This document shows positions 50,091 through 59,784 of a stretch of DNA of 64,000 nt, in pieces; the first letter of the stretch is position 1; every line of letters begins with the position of its first letter. The DNA is from Verrucomicrobiota bacterium. Lineage in GTDB: Bacteria > Verrucomicrobiota > Verrucomicrobiia > Opitutales > Opitutaceae. The notes beneath the pieces were generated by a model. That model was not told where the DNA came from. It searched no databases and saw only the letters and a list, made by a program, of their open reading frames with translations. Location of the stretch: NCBI GenBank assembly GCA_023391285.1, contig JAEWBF010000105.1, positions 1-64,000 on the forward strand, in the 5' to 3' direction. Made by a program: the position numbers and the translations under genes.

Positions 50091-53000
50091 TTATTTGGCA
50101 TACGTGGGCACCGCTGCAAGGTCCGGAGCGGAGTCCGTCCGGTTTGCATGCAAGCGATGGTCTTTGGCGATGAGGATGTAGATGGCGGGAAGCACAAACA
50201 GCGTGAAGATGGTGCCAATTGCCATGCCTCCGACGAGCACGAGGCCGATGGAGTTGCGCGCGGCCGCACCAGGACCGTCAACCAACGTCAGCGGGAAGTG
50301 CCCCGCGATCGTGGCCACGCTGGTCATCAGCACCGGACGCAGACGCGTCAGCGAAGCTTCTTTGACCGCTTCGATCTTCGATCGCCCCTCCTCCTGAAGC
50401 TTGTTGGCGAACTCGACAACCAGGATGCCGTTTTTCGCAATCAGCCCCACCAGTGTCACCAAGCCCACTTGGGCATAGATGTTGAGCGTCGTGGTCCAAG
50501 CTGTCGTGAAGAACGGCGTATTCGGATCCGGGATGCGGAGAAAGGTGAACACCAGCGCGCCGAACATCGCGAGCGGCACGGAGCCAAGCAGGATCACGAT
50601 GGGATCGCGGAAGGAGTTGAACTGCACCGCCAGGGCGAGGAAGATCATCACAATCGCCAGCATGAGCGCGGGCAGGAACTTGCCGCCTTCGTGTTTGAAC
50701 TGCCGCGACTCACCCGTGTAATCGAGCGAATAGCCGGCCGGCAGAATCTCCTTTGCCGTTTTCTCGAGATACGCGAGCGCCTTGTCGAGCTGCCCCGTGG
50801 CGCCCGAAATCTTCACGGCGTTGAGCTGCTGGAAACGGTTGAGCGAGCGCGGCACGGTCTTGTTCTCGATATGCGCGATCGAGCTCACCGGAATCAACTG
50901 TCCTTGCGGACCGGTAATGTAGATATCGGTCAGCTGCTCGGGGTTGAGCCGCTCGCTGCGCTCGATCTGCGGGATCACCTTATAGCTGCGACCCGCGATG
51001 TTGAAACGGTTGACGTAGTTGCCGCCCAGCGCCGACGCGAGATCGGCTCCGACTTGCGCCAGATTCAGGCCGAGCATGGCCACTTTCTCGCGATCGATGA
51101 TGACTTCCGACTGCGGTTGATCGATCTTCAGATCCAGCATCGGCGGGAAGTAGAACAAGCCCTGCGCCTCCGGATCGGTCATCGTTCTCGTGACGATCTG
51201 CTGCGCGAACTCGAGCATCTGCGGAGCCTCGGCCGAGCCCGCGATGATGAACTCGATCGGGAAGTTGCTGCCGCCCGGCAAAGCCGCCGGCGTGAGCGCG
51301 AACACTTCGAGACCGGGAACTGCCGACAATCTCCCCTGCACCTCCGGCAAGATTTCGAACACGGACCGATCTCGCTGCTCCCACGGCTTCACCACCATGC
51401 CGCCGAAGCCGTCGGCACCGAACGCGGCGCCAACCGACGGCGGGAAGAGGATCTGGAATGTCAGATCGCGCTCAGGCGTGTCGAGGAACGCCTTCTCCAC
51501 CGCTTTCGCATAGAAGCTCTTTTGGTCCGTCGTCGCGTTGGACGGAGCGGTAATCGCCGAAAAGATCACGCTCTGGTCCTCGGGCGGAGCGAGTTCCTTG
51601 GGCGACATGATATACATCGGCACCGCACAAATGGCCACGATGATCCAGGTCGCATAGACCAACGGACGGAGGTTCAGCGTGCGCTCCAACATCCGCCCGT
51701 AAGCGTTCCGAAGCTTGTCGAAGCGATGGTTCACCCAGCCGGCGAACCCCCGCTCTTCGTCTTCGGCGCTGCGGAGCAAGCGCGCCGACATCATCGGCGA
51801 AAGCGTCAACGCCACGATGCCCGAAATCGTCACCGCCCCGGCCAACGTCAGCGCAAACTCGCGGAAGAGCGCACCGGTCAAACCGCCTTGCAGAGCGATC
51901 GGCGTATACACCGCCGCCAGCGTCACGGTCATCGCCACCACCGGCCCGGCCAGTTCGCGTGCACCGAGCAGTGCGGCGTCGGTCGGCGTGCGACCTTCGC
52001 GCAGATGACGTTCGACGTTTTCCACCATCACGATCGCATCGTCGACCACGAGACCGACCGAGAGCACGATCGCGAGGAGCGTGAGCAGGTTGAGCGTGAA
52101 CCCGAAGACCTGCATCAGGAACACGCCGCCGATCAGCGAAACGGGGATCGCCATGATCGGCACCAACACCGAACGCCACGATCCCAGGAAGAGGAAGATC
52201 ACCACCATCACGATCAACAGCGTGTCGATCAGCGTATGGACGACTTCGCTGATGGCGTTGCTGATGTATTCGGAAGCGTCATACCCGATCGTGGCCACCA
52301 ATCCGCCCGGCAGGTCGGCGTTGATGCTGTCGAGCTCCGTCCGCACGCGCTTGATCACGTCGATCGTGTTCGCGTTCGGCAGCGGGAACATGGCCATGAA
52401 CACCGCCGTTTGGCCGCTCTGCCGGACTTCCGTGTCGTAATCCTCCGCGCCGAGTTCGACCTCGGCGATGTCTTCCAGTCGCACGACCGTGCCGTTGTTC
52501 TGGAAGATCACGAGCCGCCTGAATTCGTCGACGGTGTGAAGATCGGTGTTCGCGGTCAGGTTGACTTGCACCAGCGCGCCCTTGGTTGCGCCAACGGCGG
52601 CGAGATAGTTGTTCGCCTGCAGCGCCTGCCGCACCTGCGCCGGACTGACGTGCAGCGCGGCCATCTTGTCGGGCTTGAGCCAGATGCGCATCGCGAAGGT
52701 GCGCGCGCCGAAGATCTCGGCTCGTTGCACCCCTTGCACCGCGGCCAGTCGCGGCTGCACGACACGCACCAGATAGTCCGTGATCTCGCTCTGCGACAGA
52801 ATGCTCGAGGTGAAACTCAGATACGCCGCCGCCACTTGGGAATCGGCCGATTCGAGGCTGATCGAAGGGATTTCCGCTTCCGGCGGGAGCTCGTTGCGGA
52901 TCTGATTCACCTTCGAGGTGATGTCCGCGAGCGCCTTGGTGGTGTCGTAGTTGAGCTTCAGGCGAGCCGAGATGCTCGAAAAGCTCTGCAGGCTCTTCGA

Positions 53001-53252
53001 TTCGATATACTCGATGCCGTCGGCCGAGGCGATCGCACGCTCGAGCGGAGTCGTGATGAATCCGCGGACGAGTTCGGCGTTCGCCCCGATGTAAACGGTG
53101 TTGATCGAAACGGTCGCGTTTTCACTGCGCGGATACTGGCGGACCGAAAGCGTGCGCCAGGCCTGAACGCCCGCGATGATGATGAGAAAATTCACCACCA
53201 GCGCGACCACGGGTCGGCGAATGAAGAGATCGGTGAAAGCAGAATTTTTCAT
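50091..53252 (-). CDS. RND (HAE-1/MexB-like) efflux permease
   Basis: 1053 residues. Twelve membrane helices in the 1+5+1+5 pattern, starting TDLFIRRPVVALVVNFLII. TM4 carries the proton-relay aspartates GLVVDDAIVMVENVERH; GFTLNLLTLLAIVLSVG and GLIAKNGILVVEFANKLQEEG are signature stretches. Two large periplasmic porter loops lie after TM1 and TM7. Proton-driven export of hydrophobic drugs or metabolites. Cotranscribed with marR, adaptor and TolC genes. Confidence 0.95.
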   Translation of the reverse strand: MKNSAFTDLFIRRPVVALVVNFLIIIAGVQAWRTLSVRQYPRSENATVSINTVYIGANAELVRGFITTPLERAIASADGIEYIESKSLQSFSSISARLKLNYDTTKALADITSKVNQIRNELPPEAEIPSISLESADSQVAAAYLSFTSSILSQSEITDYLVRVVQPRLAAVQGVQRAEIFGARTFAMRIWLKPDKMAALHVSPAQVRQALQANNYLAAVGATKGALVQVNLTANTDLHTVDEFRRLVIFQNNGTVVRLEDIAEVELGAEDYDTEVRQSGQTAVFMAMFPLPNANTIDVIKRVRTELDSINADLPGGLVATIGYDASEYISNAISEVVHTLIDTLLIVMVVIFLFLGSWRSVLVPIMAIPVSLIGGVFLMQVFGFTLNLLTLLAIVLSVGLVVDDAIVMVENVERHLREGRTPTDAALLGARELAGPVVAMTVTLAAVYTPIALQGGLTGALFREFALTLAGAVTISGIVALTLSPMMSARLLRSAEDEERGFAGWVNHRFDKLRNAYGRMLERTLNLRPLVYATWIIVAICAVPMYIMSPKELAPPEDQSVIFSAITAPSNATTDQKSFYAKAVEKAFLDTPERDLTFQILFPPSVGAAFGADGFGGMVVKPWEQRDRSVFEILPEVQGRLSAVPGLEVFALTPAALPGGSNFPIEFIIAGSAEAPQMLEFAQQIVTRTMTDPEAQGLFYFPPMLDLKIDQPQSEVIIDREKVAMLGLNLAQVGADLASALGGNYVNRFNIAGRSYKVIPQIERSERLNPEQLTDIYITGPQGQLIPVSSIAHIENKTVPRSLNRFQQLNAVKISGATGQLDKALAYLEKTAKEILPAGYSLDYTGESRQFKHEGGKFLPALMLAIVMIFLALAVQFNSFRDPIVILLGSVPLAMFGALVFTFLRIPDPNTPFFTTAWTTTLNIYAQVGLVTLVGLIAKNGILVVEFANKLQEEGRSKIEAVKEASLTRLRPVLMTSVATIAGHFPLTLVDGPGAAARNSIGLVLVGGMAIGTIFTLFVLPAIYILIAKDHRLHANRTDSAPDLAAVPTYAK

Positions 53253-53331
53253 GTGCGTGGGAAGGTGCGACGGGGGCGGTGCCGCGAACGACGAACACGG
53301 GGCGACCCGTATTCACGTTCGCGGACGGGCG
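53253..53331. other. structured gap between adaptor and pump genes
   Basis: ccgcgaacg (53282-53290) pairs with cgttcgcgg (53316-53324), enclosing an acgggg / acccgt hairpin. No T tract; could tune adaptor against pump levels. Confidence 0.4.
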
Positions 53332-54486
53332 TCAGGCGTCCTTCGGGTTGGGAGCAAGTTGAGCGTTGGGCGCAAGGGTATTGTCGATGACCACCGGCAT
53401 GCCGCCGCGAAGCTTGAACACTCCGGCGGTGACCACCTGCTCGCCCGGCTTCAGACCGTCGATGACGTTGACGAAGTCGCCTCGCGCGGCGCCCAGACGG
53501 ATGAACTGCTGGCGGAGCACCTGCTGAACTTTGCCCGATTGCTCGTCTTTCTTTTCGTCGATCACAAAAACCGAGTCGCCATAGGGAGCGTAAAGCACCG
53601 CCGTCGCGGGGATCGCGAGCGCCTCCGTGCGCGACGGGAGCACGACGTCGACATTCGCAAACATGCCGGGCCGCAATTTCTCGCCGCGGTTCGAAATCGT
53701 GGCCTGCACGCGGATGTTGCGCGTGGCGGTGTCGACCTCGGGGCTGATCGCGGTGATCTTGCCCTCGAAGCTCTCACCCGGCGCCGCATCGCTGGTCACG
53801 TGGACCACCGAGCCCGGAGCGATCTGCGAGATGCGCTGCTGCGGCAGCGAAAAGTTCACGTAGATTGGATCGAGCGTCTGCAGCGTGCTGATCGGGTCGC
53901 CTTCACGCAGGATTTGTCCGAGATTGACCAGGCGAAGACCGAGGCGGCCGTCGAACGGCGCACGAATGGTCTTCTTCGCAATGACCGCGCGGATCGCTTG
54001 GACCTGCGCATCGGCCTGCTTGGCTTGCGCATCGGCGGCGTCGAGCTCGGCGACGGAGTTCGTGTTGTTTTCACGCAGATCGCGGGCGCGTTCGAGGTTC
54101 GCCTTCGCCAGCGCGGCGGTGGCTTCCGCCGCGCGGAGCTGCGCATCCTCCGTCGTGGTGTCGAGCTGCACCAGCAGGTCTCCGGCCTTCACCGCGGCAC
54201 CGGCTTCGAAAGCGATCTTCACGACCTTGCCCGGCACTTCGGCGCCGACCGTCACGCCTTGCACGGCGAGCAACGAGCCGGTCGCGGGCAGGCTGTTTTC
54301 CCAACTTTGCGACTGCGCCCCGGCAGCGGTCACCGTCGTCGGTGGCATCGCGGCGGCGGCGGCTTCACCGGCAGCGATCATCTTTTTGATTTGGGCCGTC
54401 TTCACCAACGCGAGCGGGCCGGCGATCAACACGATCGCGAGGAGCAGGAATCCGATGAAGCGGATGGATTTCACGAACAGGTTCAT
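53332..54486 (-). CDS. RND efflux periplasmic adaptor (HlyD/AcrA family)
   Basis: 384 residues. An uncleaved-looking N-terminal helix (FIGFLLLAIVLIAGPLALV) anchors it; no lipobox. Lipoyl half-motifs flank a coiled-coil hairpin: GAEVPGKVVKIAFEAGAAVKAGDLLVQLD near 85 and IRAPFDGRLGLRLVNLGQILREGDPISTLQ near 180, with the hairpin ARDLRENNTNSVAELDAADAQAKQADAQVQAI between. Beta-barrel and membrane-proximal domains follow. Bridges the pump and TolC channel. Confidence 0.93.
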   Translation of the reverse strand: MNLFVKSIRFIGFLLLAIVLIAGPLALVKTAQIKKMIAAGEAAAAAMPPTTVTAAGAQSQSWENSLPATGSLLAVQGVTVGAEVPGKVVKIAFEAGAAVKAGDLLVQLDTTTEDAQLRAAEATAALAKANLERARDLRENNTNSVAELDAADAQAKQADAQVQAIRAVIAKKTIRAPFDGRLGLRLVNLGQILREGDPISTLQTLDPIYVNFSLPQQRISQIAPGSVVHVTSDAAPGESFEGKITAISPEVDTATRNIRVQATISNRGEKLRPGMFANVDVVLPSRTEALAIPATAVLYAPYGDSVFVIDEKKDEQSGKVQQVLRQQFIRLGAARGDFVNVIDGLKPGEQVVTAGVFKLRGGMPVVIDNTLAPNAQLAPNPKDA

Positions 54487-54553
54487 GGTGTGTGCGGGAG
54501 AGTTATGTAACGACGACGAATCAACGGAAGGAGGACGGACATCGATCTACGGT

Positions 54554-55120
54554 TCAGCTGGTCCGAGCGGCCGGAGCAAACTCCCGCGGCGCCGACGCCG
54601 GACGCTCGGCGGCACGCGCAAGCACCTTGGTCAGCAGGCGAACGAACATTTTGCGCTCCGTTTCATCGAGCGGCTGCATCAGCCATGCCATCTGGCGAAA
54701 ATGCGCGGGGAGCACCCGCTGCAGCAGCTTTTCCCCGCGCGTCGTGAGCTCCACCAGCATCATGCGACGGTCGTCCGCACTCGGAGTGCGAGTCACCAAA
54801 CCCGATCGCTCCAAAGTGTCCACCAAACCGGTCACCGTCGCTCGCGTCACCCCGAGCTGGTCCGCCAGCTCCGCCGGACTCAACGGCCCCGCCCGCCCTT
54901 CCGCCCGGCATTTTCGCCACAGCGACATCAGCACGCTGAACCGCCCCTGAGTGATCTCATGCTGCGCCAGATGCTCTTCGACCAAGCGGAACGCTTCATC
55001 TCCGGTTCGCAGCAAATGGACGAAGGCCTCGGTCGCCGACGGATCGAGCTCAGGAAATTCCCGCGCTGCCTCTCGGAGGCATTCGTAGCGCGGCAGATCC
55101 TTGGGCAGCAGCAGCGACAT
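54554..55120 (-). CDS. MarR family transcriptional regulator
   Basis: 188 residues from ATG 55120 (MSLLLPKDLPRYECLREAAR). Winged helix at about 80-150: LSPAELADQLGVTRATVTGLVDTLERSGLVTRTPSADDRRMMLVELTTRGEKLL. Likely a ligand-sensing repressor of the efflux operon it heads. A palindrome lies 18 bases upstream of its start and is a probable self-operator. Confidence 0.9.
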   Translation of the reverse strand: MSLLLPKDLPRYECLREAAREFPELDPSATEAFVHLLRTGDEAFRLVEEHLAQHEITQGRFSVLMSLWRKCRAEGRAGPLSPAELADQLGVTRATVTGLVDTLERSGLVTRTPSADDRRMMLVELTTRGEKLLQRVLPAHFRQMAWLMQPLDETERKMFVRLLTKVLARAAERPASAPREFAPAARTS

Positions 55121-55138
55121 GAGATAAGGGGCCAGATA

Positions 55139-55152
55139 ATTAGGGGCCTAAT
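55139..55152. promoter_or_regulatory. probable MarR operator
   Basis: attagg-gg-cctaat, a perfect 6-2-6 palindrome just upstream of the marR ATG. A second aggggcc half-site lies at 55127-55133. Position and size suit a MarR dimer. Confidence 0.5.
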
Positions 55153-55266
55153 CACGAAGGCAAGTCGCGTTTGTGAGAACATTGTAAACACTTCCCGGCA
55201 CAATTTTCACGTTCATGCACCCTGCTGTGCTGACTCCAAGTGCGGCTCAGCGACGTATGCGCCGAC

Positions 55267-55293
55267 AAAAAAGGCCCGACATGATGTCGGGCC
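55267..55293 (-). terminator. terminator after tkt
   Basis: Perfect 9-bp stem 55273-55281 with 55285-55293, loop of 3. On the minus strand it runs into TTTTTT (complement of 55267-55272). It lies 20 bases beyond the tkt stop. Confidence 0.9.
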
Positions 55294-55313
55294 TCTTTCG
55301 AATCGCAGAAACG

Positions 55314-57302
55314 TTAGAGCGATTGCGCCGCCGCGACCACCGCTTCGACCGTCACGCCGAGTTCCTTGAAGATCACCGGCGCCGGCGCGCTGAGGCCAAA
55401 CCGATCGATGCCGATCACCTTGCCATCGAGTCCGACGTATTTCGACCAGAGTCCCGTCACGCCTGCTTCGACCGCGACGCGCTTGCGGCACGAGGTCGGC
55501 AACACGCTTTCGCGATAATCCGCCGGCTGGCGGTCGAAGCGGAAGAACGACGGCATCGAAACCACCCGCACGCCCGCACCGAGCTGCTTGGCCGCAGCCA
55601 TCGCGAGCTGCAGTTCGCTGCCGCTCGACAAGATGATGTGCGTGAGCTCAGCCGTCTCGCGCAACGCGATGTAGCCGCCCTTCAACACGCCCGTGCGGCG
55701 GAGCTGCACATCGATATCGTTCAACTGCGGCAGCGCCTGCCGCGTGAGCGCGAGCAAGGTCGGGCCATCCGTCCGCTCCATCGCCGCCGCAAAAGCACCC
55801 GCGGTCTCTTCCGGGTCCGCCGGACGGATCACATCGAGATTCGGAATGATGCGAAGACCCGTGACGGTTTCCACCGGCTGGTGCGTCGGACCATCTTCGC
55901 CCACGCCGATCGAATCGTGCGTGTAGACATAAACCACCGGCAGCTTCGCCAGGGCGGCGAGGCGCATCGAGGGACGCGAGTAGTCGGCAAACACGAGGAA
56001 CGTCGCGACGCTCGGGCGGAAGAGTCCGTCATAAGCGACACCGTTCGCGATCGCGGCCATGCCGTGCTCGCGAATGCCGAAGCGGATGTTGCGGCCCGCG
56101 CGATTGCTCGCGTCGAAGTCCTTGTCGGCGGCGATGTAGTTCAGCGTCGAACCGTAAAGATCGGCGCTGCCGCCGATGAGCAGCGGCATTTCCGCCGCGA
56201 TCGGCTGAAGCACGTCGCGGCCCGCGGCGCGCGTCGCGAGTTTGGCATCGGCCGGGAACGTCGGAATTTTTTCGAGCAGCGCGGCGGCGCTCGGCGCATT
56301 CTGCGCGGCATCGAGCAGCGCGGCCTTGTCGGCATTCGCTTCGCGCCAGGCCTTGTAGGCCTTGTGCCACTTGTTGCACTGGCGAACGAGGCGCGCCTTG
56401 TGGTTCGCGAAATACGCCCGCACGTCGTCGCTGACGAAGAAATGTTGGTCAGCCGGAAGCTCGAGGCCGGCGCGAGCGCCTTCGGCGAACTTCGCCCCAC
56501 CCTCGCCGTGGCCCTTCGCGGTGCCGGCGACTTCGGGAATGCCGCGCGCGATCTGCGTCTTCGCAATGATCAGCTGCGGCTTTCCGCTCTTCGTTTTCTT
56601 CGCTTTGTTGAACGCCTTCAGGAACGCCACCATGTCGTGGCCGTCGACCGTCTGCACGTCCCAGCCGATCGCCTTGAAGCGCGCGGCCGTGTTCTCGCTC
56701 TGCGTCTTGTCCGCCATCGCGTCGAGCGTCACGTCGTTCGCGTCGTAAATCAGAATCAGATTATCGAGCTTCTGATGTCCGGCGAAGGAGATGGCCTCCA
56801 GCGCGACGCCTTCCTGCATGCAACCGTCGCCCGCGAGGCAAACGACGTGGTAGTCGAAAATCGGATGCTCCGCCGTGTTGAAGCGCGCCGCGGCCATTTG
56901 ACCGGCCAGCGCCATGCCGACCGCGTTGCCCACGCCTTGTCCGAGCGGACCGGTGGTGCACTCCACGCCGGGCGTCTCATGGAATTCCGGATGTCCCGGC
57001 GTGATGCTGTGCAACGAACGGAATTTCTTCACCTGCTCGAGCGGCACGTCGTAGCCGCTGAGATGCAACCAGCCGTAAAGAAACATGCTGCCGTGTCCGG
57101 CGGAGAGAATGAAACGATCGCGATTGATCCAGCGCGGACGCTCCGGGTTGTGCTGCAACGCGTGGCCGAAAAGCACCGCGCCGATTTCCGCGGCGCCGAG
57201 CGGAAGTCCAAGATGCCCGGACGAACACGCGTGCACGGCGTCGATGGCGAGCCCGCGGGCCTGGTTCGCAGCTTTGGCGAGGAGGTTAGTTTGAAGCGTC
57301 AT
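55314..57302 (-). CDS. tkt: transketolase
   Basis: Thiamine-diphosphate enzyme of the pentose phosphate pathway. 662 residues from ATG 57302 (MTLQTNLLAKAANQARGLAI). ThDP motif GDGCMQEGVALEAISFAG with IYDANDVTLDAMADKTQSENTAARF; SAGHGSMFLYGWLHLSGY, TTGPLGQGVGNAVGMAL and, in the Pyr domain, FGIREHGMAAIANGVAYDG and THDSIGVGEDGPTHQPVE. It provides erythrose 4-phosphate, a substrate of the DAHP synthase at 31.2 kb. Monocistronic, with its own terminator. Confidence 0.96.
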   Translation of the reverse strand: MTLQTNLLAKAANQARGLAIDAVHACSSGHLGLPLGAAEIGAVLFGHALQHNPERPRWINRDRFILSAGHGSMFLYGWLHLSGYDVPLEQVKKFRSLHSITPGHPEFHETPGVECTTGPLGQGVGNAVGMALAGQMAAARFNTAEHPIFDYHVVCLAGDGCMQEGVALEAISFAGHQKLDNLILIYDANDVTLDAMADKTQSENTAARFKAIGWDVQTVDGHDMVAFLKAFNKAKKTKSGKPQLIIAKTQIARGIPEVAGTAKGHGEGGAKFAEGARAGLELPADQHFFVSDDVRAYFANHKARLVRQCNKWHKAYKAWREANADKAALLDAAQNAPSAAALLEKIPTFPADAKLATRAAGRDVLQPIAAEMPLLIGGSADLYGSTLNYIAADKDFDASNRAGRNIRFGIREHGMAAIANGVAYDGLFRPSVATFLVFADYSRPSMRLAALAKLPVVYVYTHDSIGVGEDGPTHQPVETVTGLRIIPNLDVIRPADPEETAGAFAAAMERTDGPTLLALTRQALPQLNDIDVQLRRTGVLKGGYIALRETAELTHIILSSGSELQLAMAAAKQLGAGVRVVSMPSFFRFDRQPADYRESVLPTSCRKRVAVEAGVTGLWSKYVGLDGKVIGIDRFGLSAPAPVIFKELGVTVEAVVAAAQSL

Positions 57303-57495
57303 GATATAAGAAGGGTTAGGACTAGGCCGCGGCCCGTTATGCGGGAAGGCAAAAATCCACGTTGTGACAGCGTTGCCGCCCGGGCAAACCGCCCGCGCAG
57401 TCATTCTATAGAACGCCTCCCGCGAACCTGTGAAAGCGCGGTGCCTTCACCGCGCAATTCAACCGGAAGCCCCTCGGCAACGAACGGCTATCACC
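57303..57495. other. gap upstream of tkt with a palindrome
   Basis: Contains gcgcggtg-cctt-caccgcgc (57436-57455) plus aattc, the same stem and flank as the GGAG-headed unit inside scpB at 1978, but with head gaaa instead of GGAG. Confidence 0.55.
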
Positions 57496-58563
57496 TCACA
57501 CCATTTCCTTGGGCAACATCGGCATGAGCTTCTTGATGTCCTGCACGGCATCCCGATGGCAAACGAGCACCGCATCCGGCGTCTCCACCACGACGAGATC
57601 CTGAACACCCACCAGCGCAACCACCCGGCCATTGCTGATCGCGATGTTTTTCTGGGCGTTCACGCCAAGGACCAAACCGCGCACCGCATTGCCGGATTCA
57701 TCGGCGGGCAGATGCGGCGGGAGCGACGTCCACATGCCCACATCGTCCCAATCGTATTCCGCCAAAATCGTCTCCACGACGGCCGCTTTTTCCATGATCG
57801 CGTAGTCGACGGAAATTTTCGGCAGCGTGGGAAAGCGTTCGGCCAGGTAAGCCGTCGAATCGCTCGCGGGAAACTCCCGCACGAATTTCGCCAGCTCGGG
57901 CGCATGCTTCTCCGCTTCCGCGAGAAACGCATTTACCCGCCACATGAACATGCCGGCATTCCACGCATAATCACCGCTCGCGACGTATTTCTCGGCGGTG
58001 GCGATGTCCGGTTTTTCGACAAACCGCCGCACGCGACGCACCGTGCCAAGCTCCGCCGTGCGCGCGAGCTCCTCGCCCATTTCGAGATAGCCGAATCCAG
58101 GCGACGGATACGAGGGCTTGATCGCAAAGGTCAGCAGCGCGTCCGTCGTCGAAGCGCGCGCTAGCGCGGCGGCGAGCTGGTTCGCGAGTCGTCCCGCGTT
58201 GCGAATCAGATGATCCGCCGGCAGCAGCGCCATGACGGCATTCGCATTGCGTGCCCGCACCAGCCCGGTCGCGAGCGCCGCGGCCGGCGCCGTGTCGCGC
58301 TTCGCGGGTTCGGCGACGATTTGCTCGGGCGCGAGAAACGACAGCGCTTCACGCGCGGCAGCCAGTTGCACTTCGTTCGTGAGCACGAAGATGTTTGCTC
58401 GCGGCACCACGCCTTCGAGCCGGCGAACGGTTTCCTCGAGCATCGTTCGCTCGGAAAAAAGCTTCAGCAGGTGCTTCGGCGTGCGCTGGCGACTCATCGG
58501 CCAGAAGCGCTCGCCGCTGCCGCCGGCCATGATGCAAACGTAGGCGTTCGGATTCTCGGTCAT
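57496..58563 (-). CDS. manC: mannose-1-phosphate guanylyltransferase
   Basis: Makes GDP-mannose from mannose 1-phosphate and GTP for polysaccharide or glycoprotein synthesis. 355 residues, the short form without a fused isomerase domain. Pyrophosphorylase signature IMAGGSGERFWPMSRQRTPKHLLKL; EPAKRDTAPAAALAT; LLPADHLI; FVEKPD; YAWNAGMFMWRV; and DWDDVGMW. Neighbours are not polysaccharide genes. Confidence 0.92.
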   Translation of the reverse strand: MTENPNAYVCIMAGGSGERFWPMSRQRTPKHLLKLFSERTMLEETVRRLEGVVPRANIFVLTNEVQLAAAREALSFLAPEQIVAEPAKRDTAPAAALATGLVRARNANAVMALLPADHLIRNAGRLANQLAAALARASTTDALLTFAIKPSYPSPGFGYLEMGEELARTAELGTVRRVRRFVEKPDIATAEKYVASGDYAWNAGMFMWRVNAFLAEAEKHAPELAKFVREFPASDSTAYLAERFPTLPKISVDYAIMEKAAVVETILAEYDWDDVGMWTSLPPHLPADESGNAVRGLVLGVNAQKNIAISNGRVVALVGVQDLVVVETPDAVLVCHRDAVQDIKKLMPMLPKEMV

Positions 58564-58660
58564 TTGAATGTGCGTGATTGAAACTCGCCGAATGTCACGG
58601 CGAAGCCGGAAAGGCCAAGCCTTAACACGAAAACCAGCACCCGGTTCCCCGCATCGGGGT

Positions 58661-59659
58661 TTACGTCACCCGCACCACAATCTTCCCGAACTGCCCGCCC
58701 CGCTCCATCAAGGCAAACGCGTCCGCCGCGCGCGCGATGGGAATCACGTCACTGACGACCGGCTTGATCCCGTGCTGCGCCACGTAATTTATCAGCGCCC
58801 ACCAGTCCGCCGGCGAACCCATCGTCGTGCCAAGCAGTGACAATTGCCGCCAGAACACTTTGCGCATCGGCAACAGCGGCGGATTTCCGCGGGTCGCGCC
58901 GAAAAAAACAATCCGCCCGCCCGGCGCCGCGAGATCGATCAACGATTCGAATCCGGGCCCGCCCGCACTATCGACAATCACATCGAAACCGCCGGCACGT
59001 TTCGCGAGATCCGCCGCCCATCCGTCCTCCGTGTAATTCGCCCCGCCTTTCGCCCCCAGCGCGATCGCGCGCTCGATTTTTTCCGGCGAACTCGACGTCA
59101 CCCAAACCTCCGCCGCATGCGCGACGGCGAACTGCAACGCAAACAACGCCACCCCGCCGCCAATCCCGGTAATCAACACCTTCTCTCGCGCATGCAACTG
59201 CGCCCGCGTCGACACCGCCCGCCACGCAGTCAGCCCCGCCAACGGCAGCGCTGCCGCTTCTTCCCACGACAGGTGCGCGGGTTTCTCCGCGAGTTGCCCC
59301 ACCGGGATCGCGATTTGCTCCGCTAGTGTGCCATCGCGCGGGAGCCCGAGAATCGAAAACGTCGACGCCGACTGCGCGCGATCATCCTCTCCCCATCCAA
59401 ACGCCGGATAGATGATCACTTCGCGACCAATCCACGCCCGATCGCCGCCCTCCCCGACGGCCGTAACCACCCCCGCGCCATCCGACCCCGGAATGCACGG
59501 CCATTTCAGCCCGGCATACTGGCCGGCCTTGATCCAAACATCCCGATGGTTCAGCGCGGCCGCGCGAATCTCGACGACCGCTTCACCGGCCGCAGGCGCC
59601 GGCGCCGGCACATCGGCGATTTCGAGTTGGTTGATTCCATTGAGTCGAACAGCGCGCAT
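58661..59659 (-). CDS. zinc-free MDR alcohol dehydrogenase / quinone oxidoreductase-like
   Basis: 332 residues from ATG 59659 (MRAVRLNGINQLEIADVPAP). Medium-chain dehydrogenase fold: LNHRDVWIKAGQYAG, IPGSDGAGVVTAVGEG, LPLAGLTAWRAVSTRAQL, and the nucleotide motif VLITGIGGGVALFALQFA, followed by IVDSAGGPGFESL. No structural zinc cysteines are visible. Likely reduces an enone or quinone with NADPH. Substrate unknown. Confidence 0.85.
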   Translation of the reverse strand: MRAVRLNGINQLEIADVPAPAPAAGEAVVEIRAAALNHRDVWIKAGQYAGLKWPCIPGSDGAGVVTAVGEGGDRAWIGREVIIYPAFGWGEDDRAQSASTFSILGLPRDGTLAEQIAIPVGQLAEKPAHLSWEEAAALPLAGLTAWRAVSTRAQLHAREKVLITGIGGGVALFALQFAVAHAAEVWVTSSSPEKIERAIALGAKGGANYTEDGWAADLAKRAGGFDVIVDSAGGPGFESLIDLAAPGGRIVFFGATRGNPPLLPMRKVFWRQLSLLGTTMGSPADWWALINYVAQHGIKPVVSDVIPIARAADAFALMERGGQFGKIVVRVT

Positions 59660-59674
59660 GATCGAAGGAAGTAT

Positions 59675-59779
59675 GAAGTAACAAGTATCAAGTAACAAGA
59701 GGAGCAAGCGGCAAGGCGCGCATCAAGCGATGCGATCGCCTCCCTTCTTGTTACTTGTCCCTTGATCCTTGTTACTTCC
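59675..59779. repeat. long inverted repeat of aagtaacaag type
   Basis: gaagtaacaagtatcaagtaacaag (59675-59699) and a right arm at 59746-59779 (ttgttacttgtcccttgatc...) are complementary, each with the word aagtaacaag repeated. The right arm ends 6 bases before the GTG of the pseudouridine synthase gene. Confidence 0.8.
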
Positions 59780-59784
59780 GATCC

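Noticed and set aside
49950..53390. An 1146-codon plus-strand frame opposite the RND pump gene
   Set aside because: Low-complexity Arg/His/Asp composition; antisense shadow of the pump gene.
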